A DNA stretch of 64,000 nt from Andalucia godoyi (lineage: Eukaryota > Discoba > Jakobea > Jakobida > Andaluciidae), in NCBI GenBank assembly GCA_009859145.1, contig VRVR01000062.1, forward strand, positions 62,001-126,000, written 5' to 3'. The notes below the pieces were generated by a model. The model was not told where the DNA came from. It saw only the letters and a list, made by a program, of their open reading frames with translations, and made no database searches. The position numbers and the translations under genes are program-made. Each line of letters starts with the position of its first letter. Position 1 is the first letter of the stretch. Positions 58,923-64,000 of this stretch are shown one piece after another.

Positions 58923-59690
58923 ATGGGCAAGTTGCGTCAGGTGGGCTACTCGGTGTCTCCGCCCGTGTTTCATTTCATCTATATTGACGAGTCGTCTCGC
59001 AAGCTTCGTGATCGGCGCATTTCGATTCATGCGCCGACGCTCCCGAGTGCGTTGCAGCTCATTCCCGAGCGTCTGAGTGCTGCACTCTATGAAAAACACG
59101 CAGATGTCCTCGGTGCTTCTTTGTACTCTCCTGCCCGCCTGCTGTCCATGGTGACGCGCTTCCGCACTGCTCTCGTTGAACGGTACTCTGCTTCCACAGT
59201 TGCATCATCATCATCATCATCATCGTTGTCGTCGGCGGCGGTGGGAGTGGGAGCATCGACAGGGGCAGGAAAGAAGATGCATGAACTTGACGAGTCGGAA
59301 TCGGTGAATTCGAGCATGGCCGACGATAATGGTGCTGATGGAGATGCTGGCCACCGGCACACACAGGACAGAGGGTTGGACAAGAAGGGAAAGACCATGC
59401 ATTCGACTCTTTTCCAGAATCTCGAGATTTCATTCGACGACAACGACAACAACGATGACAACGACAACAACGACGACAACGACAATGACGACGGCGGCAT
59501 GATCGACGGGGACTTGAATAGGGTGTCCGAGGCCGAGCTGCAGCATGCAAAGAAAAAGATGGAGCGCGCATTCGTGATGAATCAGCGCAAGCCCGGAGAT
59601 CCTGGATTCGAGTATGATGTGCGGCGTGAGTTTGCGCCACGAGAAAAGTCTGAGTGGGACAGCGACGACGACGACGATGACAAGTTCTAA
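58923..59690 (+). CDS. CEP19: CEP19-like centriole/cilium protein
   Basis: Subdistal-appendage/basal-body protein that, with RABL2 in animals, launches intraflagellar transport. 255 residues (human 163-167). The N-terminal part MGKLRQVGYSVSPPVFHFIYIDESSRKLRDRRI matches the family start. The C-terminal part matches in order: DLNRVSEAELQHAKKKMERAF (Asp-Leu-Asn..Leu), FVMNQRKPGDPGFEYDVRREF, and an acidic end SEWDSDDDDDDKF like the animal DTESADEF. A low-complexity Ser/Asp/Asn insert (about 85-180, GACAAC microsatellite) explains the extra length. The AUG at 58923 fits the family; 58824 is the first in-frame alternative. Its presence implies a flagellated stage. Confidence 0.88.
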   Translation: MGKLRQVGYSVSPPVFHFIYIDESSRKLRDRRISIHAPTLPSALQLIPERLSAALYEKHADVLGASLYSPARLLSMVTRFRTALVERYSASTVASSSSSSSLSSAAVGVGASTGAGKKMHELDESESVNSSMADDNGADGDAGHRHTQDRGLDKKGKTMHSTLFQNLEISFDDNDNNDDNDNNDDNDNDDGGMIDGDLNRVSEAELQHAKKKMERAFVMNQRKPGDPGFEYDVRREFAPREKSEWDSDDDDDDKF

Positions 59691-59749
59691 TGCCGAGCGA
59701 TAACATGGCAGGAAAAATAATTTACTGATGGTTTCTTGTGAATCACGGA

Positions 59750-61486
59750 TCACGAGGTGGACGACCCAGTGATAACTACTTCTCGTGCAGGTGCACGGAG
59801 ATTATAGAAGGACGACATGACACGGCCATACGCCCCTGCATTGGCGATGCACAACACATCTCCTGGTCGTGTGTCTGCCAAATCCGTTCTTTTGAACCCG
59901 ATCACATCCCCTGTCTCGCATATCGGTCCCACCACATCCACTACCGCCACTGCCAGTTCAAGCTCCCGTTCCCGTTGCTGTTGCGGTTTTTCCTTGGAAT
60001 GACGAAGAAGGGAGGACAGATTGACAATGTTGTGATGGGCATTGTACAACGCAGGTCGAATGAGACTGTTCATCCCAGCATCGATTCCCACAAATGCTCT
60101 GTCGCCCTTCTGTTTCACCTGGGTGACCGTGGCCAGCAATATTCCTGCATCCGAGCACACAAATCGCCCCGGCTCCATCCAAATTTGCAACTTCTTCTTC
60201 TGCCCTCCTTCCCCTGCGCCACCAGCGCCACCGCTCGTTTCTCGTGCACGCTTCCATGCCCGAAGACCCTCTGCAAGGTCATCGAGGTATGCATCTCCCG
60301 CATCAATTCCCAGTCCACCACCAATGTCGATGCTTGCGACATCCGGAAGGAGGCCCGAATCGACGAGTGCCGCTAGAGTCGTTGCCGAGTTGATCCAGAA
60401 CTGCGGGTCCGTGACGCCAGACCCCACGTGGGCATGAAGCCCCGTGATAGTGCACCCAATCGCCGCACACTCTCGCACCACCCGTTCCAACCCTGCATCT
60501 CCTCCGTCCTCTCCCGCGTCGATGCTGATCCCGAACTTGGACTGCTTGCCAGCCGTGCGCACTTTTTCATGGTGTCCAGCACCCTGGCCACCCGGATCCA
60601 GGCGCAGAACGAGGCCGCGCCGGCCCGCAAAGACCTCGGGATACTCGAGCAGCGGACCACAATTGTCGAGCGTCACATGCACTCCAGCCTCAAATGCCCA
60701 CTCGTACTCGCACCGCGCGCAAAAGTTCGGCGTAAACAAGATGCGGCTGCGCTCCAGTTGCGGGAACAGCGCCAGCACATGCCGGATCTCAGCCCACGAG
60801 ACACATTCAAATCCAACGCCGTGCGCTTCAACCTCGGCCAGCAGCGCCGGGTGCCAGTTGGCCTTGAGCGCATAGAACAGGCGGTCGACGGGCATCTTCG
60901 ACGTCAGCTTCTTTAGCTGGTTCGCCACCGTCGGCAAACTGTACACGTACAGCGGCGACGACGCGCTCCCACTGCCACCCACCAGAGCGGCTAGTGCCGA
61001 GGCTGTTTCTGCCGAGGCCGCGTACCACTCGCGCGACGAAGCTTCAAGAGACGCGACAACACTCGTTGACCCGTTGGCGGCCACCGTCAGCACAGCCTGC
61101 AGCGGCGTCGGGCCGTGGCGCGCAATCAGCGAGAGCGTATCTCGCACCGCGGGAGCCAGAAACGGAAGCGAGTCGAAAAATGACGACGACGACGACGACG
61201 ACGACGACGTTGGAATCGGCAGCACTGCAAGAACCCGCCATTCGCTGGGGATCAAACTGTCGTACAAGATAAACCGCACGGTCACTTCTTCAGGCGCTTT
61301 GCCTTGTCCGTCCCCGGCCCCTATCCCAGCCACAGTCGCAGCCACTGCATGGGGGGAAGTGTAGACTACGACGGATTCGCTTTGATCATCACGACTCGGC
61401 CCCGCATACAGAACCGTTGATTCAGGCGGGACACTGCCTAGCACGCTCGAGAGACCTTGTATGGTCGTCCTAATCGCCCATGCCAT
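59750..61486 (-). CDS. lysA: Diaminopimelate decarboxylase, LysAC-like, with extra N-terminal region
   Basis: PLP enzyme (EC 4.1.1.20) making L-lysine from meso-diaminopimelate, the last step of the bacterial/plant-type lysine pathway. The fold III decarboxylase occupies about 178-570 of 578 residues. PLP lysine K208 in FYALKAN; HVGSG (353-357); GGGLG (389-393); EPGR (438-441); CETGD with catalytic Cys (523-527); NAGAYG near the end. The block HHEKVRTAGKQSKFG resembles the decarboxylase half of bacterial aspartokinase-decarboxylase fusions more than plain LysA. About 175 N-terminal residues with a poly-Ser run are not typical and could be a decayed remnant of a fused domain. No clear transit peptide. 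An ornithine-type substrate cannot be fully excluded. Confidence 0.88.
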   Translation of the reverse strand: MAWAIRTTIQGLSSVLGSVPPESTVLYAGPSRDDQSESVVVYTSPHAVAATVAGIGAGDGQGKAPEEVTVRFILYDSLIPSEWRVLAVLPIPTSSSSSSSSSFFDSLPFLAPAVRDTLSLIARHGPTPLQAVLTVAANGSTSVVASLEASSREWYAASAETASALAALVGGSGSASSPLYVYSLPTVANQLKKLTSKMPVDRLFYALKANWHPALLAEVEAHGVGFECVSWAEIRHVLALFPQLERSRILFTPNFCARCEYEWAFEAGVHVTLDNCGPLLEYPEVFAGRRGLVLRLDPGGQGAGHHEKVRTAGKQSKFGISIDAGEDGGDAGLERVVRECAAIGCTITGLHAHVGSGVTDPQFWINSATTLAALVDSGLLPDVASIDIGGGLGIDAGDAYLDDLAEGLRAWKRARETSGGAGGAGEGGQKKKLQIWMEPGRFVCSDAGILLATVTQVKQKGDRAFVGIDAGMNSLIRPALYNAHHNIVNLSSLLRHSKEKPQQQRERELELAVAVVDVVGPICETGDVIGFKRTDLADTRPGDVLCIANAGAYGRVMSSFYNLRAPAREVVITGSSTS

Positions 61487-61587
61487 TTATTTTTTCTTTC
61501 TCCCGCTCCCTCCCCAATAAAAATTCCGAGCTGTCCTCTTCCTTTTTGTTGTTGTCTTTCTTGCTGCACCAGCCCCAGCAACAACAG

Positions 61588-61622
<35 letters not shown>

Positions 61623-61714
61623 GCAGGTGCTTGGATGAAGCGAACAGGCAAATCGAATAAGAAAGGAGTGGATGAGTGCGGCTTTTGATGCAACAACACA
61701 GGACGACCTTGATG

Positions 61715-62203
61715 CTACGAAACTACAGTCGCCGATTTCGCGTTGATGCATGTCTTGGCGCCTGCGATGCCGGCGACGAGGGCTGCGACGCCAAGGACGG
61801 GCGATGCGATGCCGTAGACGACGCCGATCGCGACGGCGGATGGACCATCGAGCTCCGGGACCCTGTGGCTGAGGTACATGAGACAACCGTTGGAAAAGGA
61901 CGAGAATGTGGACAGGCCGCCGAGGAACCCTGAGGACAGACCTGCCAGCACGTGCTCCGCCGCCGTCACCGCCGTAACGGACCTGGGGCTCGACGCCGAC
62001 GACGGCAGCAGAATGGATACCCACACTTGATGCAAAGCGCCGATGCAGAACGATGCAAGGATGTTGACGAGAAGGACGGGAACCAGCGGCTGCACCGCGG
62101 GATACGGTCCGAAGAGCAGCATCGCGCCCTGTCGTAGGAGCACTCCTGCGATCCCAAACACTCCGACAAGCAGCAGTCGCCAAGGACTCCACGCACTGTG
62201 CAT
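61715..62203 (-). CDS. crcB: CrcB/Fluc-type fluoride channel, single-domain form
   Basis: Membrane channel that lets toxic fluoride out of the cell. The 162-residue protein has four hydrophobic segments: LLLVGVFGIAGVLLRQG, VPVLLVNILASFCIGAL (family Asn in TM2), the TM3 break GFLGGLSTFSSFS (equivalent of the Gly-Thr-Phe-Ser-Ser-Phe signature that lines the pore), and VAIGVVYGIASPVLGVAALVAG. It is the bacterial single-domain size; most eukaryotic FEX proteins are tandem duplications. A single-domain form should assemble as an antiparallel dimer. AUG 62203; the upstream frame translates an A/C-rich leader. Same strand as its neighbours, 228 bp apart on each side. Confidence 0.9.
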   Translation of the reverse strand: MHSAWSPWRLLLVGVFGIAGVLLRQGAMLLFGPYPAVQPLVPVLLVNILASFCIGALHQVWVSILLPSSASSPRSVTAVTAAEHVLAGLSSGFLGGLSTFSSFSNGCLMYLSHRVPELDGPSAVAIGVVYGIASPVLGVAALVAGIAGAKTCINAKSATVVS

Positions 62204-62431
62204 TCTACTCGACCAACGCCGTCGTCGCCTCCAAAATAAATTTAAGAAAACAAACAAGCAAACAAACACAAACACAACCACAACCACAAACCCATCCGCG
62301 CATCGTGTCTTTTAAAGTGCGCGTTGCCGTTGTTGTGTGGAAGAGCCGGGAAGAGGAAAAGAACAAGGCGCGCATTACAGCAGGTCCTCCGGGTTTTTTT
62401 TTTTAATGGACAAGACGGAGACTTACTTTTT

Positions 62432-62830
62432 TTACTGGTGCGTGGAGAACGGCTGGTAGATGCCAAAAGTGTTTCCCTCGGTGTCGATGAGATAGGCGTG
62501 GAAGCAGCGTCCTGGAACCGTGAATTTGGGCAGCGCGATTCTGCCGCCGAGCTCCACCGCGCGCTGCACGACATCGTCCACGTCTGCGACTTGAAACGAG
62601 CACACAAATGCATTCGTTCCGCTCTCGGTACTCGGAGGAGCCGCGCACGGACGCCTCAGCACGCCTCCGCACGCCCCTTTGTTCGCACTTGTCGTCGTTG
62701 TGCAAATGCGGTGGTACTCGATTTCGAGCGGCAGTTCAGTCGCCAGAGAAAACCGCCATCCAAATAAGGCGCTGTAAAAGGCACAGGCGCGCTGTACGTT
62801 GTCGGCTTGAATCTCAAAGTACACACTCAT
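62432..62830 (-). CDS. VOC/glyoxalase-fold protein
   Basis: 132-residue protein of the vicinal oxygen chelate superfamily (glyoxalase/bleomycin-resistance/dioxygenase fold). Seen: the first beta-alpha-beta unit MSVYFEIQADNVQRACAFYSALFGW with the family AxxFY..lfGW pattern, and the second unit FVCSFQVADVDDVVQRAVELGGRI, then RCFHAYLIDTEGNTFGIYQP, the usual closing strand. Similar small bacterial proteins are uncharacterised VOC proteins. Metal-ligand positions are only partly conserved, so activity is unknown. AUG 62830 is chosen; the 45-codon upstream extension is Arg/Glu low complexity from a CTCTC repeat. Confidence 0.85.
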   Translation of the reverse strand: MSVYFEIQADNVQRACAFYSALFGWRFSLATELPLEIEYHRICTTTTSANKGACGGVLRRPCAAPPSTESGTNAFVCSFQVADVDDVVQRAVELGGRIALPKFTVPGRCFHAYLIDTEGNTFGIYQPFSTHQ

Positions 62831-63224
62831 TCGTCTTGCACAGTGGATCTTCACTCTCCTCGATTTCCTGGCCCGTACTCTCTCCTCTCTCCTCTCTCCT
62901 CTCTCCTCTCTCTCTTCGACTGAGTTCGGGCCTGGGGGAGTCGGGAATTTGCATGGAATTGGCATCGTTGAGTCGCTTGATGGATCCGGGTCCTCTTTGT
63001 GCCCTCACCTCCAGGCCCAATGCGAAAAAGTCGTGAATCCATCCGGCCAGTCGAGTTTTGTCATATTGCAGGTCGTTTTCCTTTGGCTGTTCTCGGATCC
63101 TGTTTTCCTGTTTTCCTGTTTTCCTGTTTTTCCTGTTTTCCTTTTTCTTTTTCCTTTCCGCGCTTTCCCCCCTCCCTTTTCTATTTTGTTTGTTCCTGTA
63201 ATTTCATACGTACACACACGAAAG
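62831..63224. promoter_or_regulatory. Divergent region (VOC / beta-lactamase-like)
   Basis: 394 bp. (CTCTCCT)n at about 62876-62916 and (CTGTTTTC)n at about 63100-63142, then a T/C-rich leader. No gene recognised. Confidence 0.45.
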
Positions 63225-64000
63225 ATGGTTCTTCATTTGATTGGAATGGCTGCTGGTGCGCATTCTCATTCGCAGCAGCACTCACAGAACCCGAGCTACA
63301 ATCCGCAGGCGTGCCAGCGAGACCCGGTGCACAACCCGTTTTCTCTGGATGTGCTGTACATGCCGATTCCAGAGACAGTGATGCCGACCGGCAGCTTGTC
63401 TGTATCCACTGCGGCGCTGGCCCAGTCGTATGCATGCATGCCGCACTCGATTCCTGCGTCGAATGCGGTGGTCACCGGCGGCGCGCTCCTTGTTCTCTCG
63501 GCACAGGCAGGACTGCTGCACGAGTCGTACGACGGATGCGATCCCGCAACGCCATTCCGGCTTGGGACGGCTTCGCATGCGTTTGTCTCACTTGCAGCAC
63601 TGCTGGCATCGTCATTGGGACTGATCCCGGCGATGGATGCACCAGTGGCGCAGTGCATTACCGAGTGGGCAGCCGATCCGTTGAAGGCGCGGATTACGCT
63701 GCGGCAGCTGCTTGAGTGCACCTCGACGCTAGACCCGGGATCGATTCAGAGCCCTGCGCCGCCGTCCAATGCGCTGTGGGCTCCGTGCACGGGAGGGCCG
63801 TTCCGATATGGATCGACGCCGTACCAGGTGGTGCTGGAGGTGCTTTCTCGGGGAGTGACCAGACCAAGCATCGCCGGGTCTGTCGTGCTGGGTGGGCTCG
63901 CGATGCCTTGCTCGCTGGACGACTTTATGAACTACTTTTTCAGGGAAAAGATCGGAATGCGGTCATTTGTGTTTTCGGTCATGGAGGGTGTTAGCATCAA
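63225..64000 (+). CDS. Beta-lactamase/penicillin-binding-fold serine hydrolase-like protein (runs off right edge)
   Basis: First 258 codons of a protein with the class C beta-lactamase/DD-peptidase fold; the 3' end is outside. Seen: an N-terminal PIPETVMPTGSLSVST region, GALLVLSAQAGLLHE.Y, then FRLGTASHAFVSLAALLA in the place of the SxxK helix, then ITLRQLLECTSTLDPG, the usual LLTHTSGL block, and FRYGSTPYQVVLEVL in the place of the YxN block. The nucleophile motif reads T-A-S-H rather than S-x-x-K, and YxN is Y-G-S, so classical catalysis looks lost or changed. Neighbours on the left are also bacterial-looking. AUG 63225 is the only sensible start. Confidence 0.78.
   Translation, partial: MVLHLIGMAAGAHSHSQQHSQNPSYNPQACQRDPVHNPFSLDVLYMPIPETVMPTGSLSVSTAALAQSYACMPHSIPASNAVVTGGALLVLSAQAGLLHESYDGCDPATPFRLGTASHAFVSLAALLASSLGLIPAMDAPVAQCITEWAADPLKARITLRQLLECTSTLDPGSIQSPAPPSNALWAPCTGGPFRYGSTPYQVVLEVLSRGVTRPSIAGSVVLGGLAMPCSLDDFMNYFFREKIGMRSFVFSVMEGVSI

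Noticed and set aside
62999-63715. 238-codon plus frame overlapping the beta-lactamase-like gene
   Set aside because: The frame beginning at 63225 carries the recognisable fold; this one is out of frame and Cys/Arg-rich nonsense.

Overview
The window is nuclear DNA of a free-living eukaryotic microbe with a compact genome and few introns. RNA polymerase II subunit RPB11, an mRNA guanylyltransferase, a CCR4-NOT subunit, the proteasome activator PA200, a DENN protein and a PP6 regulatory subunit are all present as single uninterrupted frames in the standard code. Only one intron could be placed with confidence (33796..33938). A CEP19-like centriole/cilium protein suggests a flagellated lineage. 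A Gal4-type zinc cluster, a lysine-pathway decarboxylase and many Ser/Gln/Asp homopolymers fit a protist; a jakobid-like or similar free-living flagellate is my guess, but the window does not fix the lineage. No rRNA, tRNA, snRNA or CRISPR was found.

Layout. 0-12.6 kb alternates in strand, so genes are divergent or convergent with their neighbours: a RlmD/TrmA-like Fe-S uracil methyltransferase (runs off the left edge), TRM112, a SAPS/PP6 subunit, RPB11, a CNOT10-like TPR protein, two unrecognised proteins and fumarylacetoacetase. 12.6-14.6 kb is a gene-poor pocket with a decayed Tc1/mariner-type transposase and a dispersed repeat that also occurs at 8.2 kb. 14.6-28 kb carries a 1865-residue PA200/Blm10, a short UDP-glucose-type dehydrogenase, a C-terminal J-domain protein and the capping enzyme. 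28-46.6 kb holds a PH protein, several low-complexity orphan proteins, a bacterial-like M23 peptidase gene with one intron, URI prefoldin, a BSD-domain protein, a probable membrane-anchored PP1 targeting protein, a Zn2Cys6 factor and an XRCC3-like RecA protein. 47-59.7 kb holds a coiled-coil protein, a DENN+PH protein, a 2045-residue cysteine-repeat multi-pass receptor-like protein and CEP19. 59.7-64 kb is a run of four bacterial-looking genes: a diaminopimelate decarboxylase, a single-domain CrcB/Fluc channel, a VOC/glyoxalase-fold protein and a beta-lactamase-fold protein cut by the right edge.

There are no operons. Possible functional links are gene expression and RNA handling (RPB11, capping enzyme, CNOT10, URI, Fe-S methyltransferase/TRM112), phosphatase targeting (SAPS, PP1 docking protein) and membrane traffic (DENN, PH). 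Convergent gene ends are very close (56, 88 and 59 bp in three cases), and divergent starts usually share 300-700 bp rich in homopolymers and microsatellites. Most N-termini were set at the first AUG in good domain register, because upstream frame extensions run through pyrimidine-rich or CA-repeat leaders.
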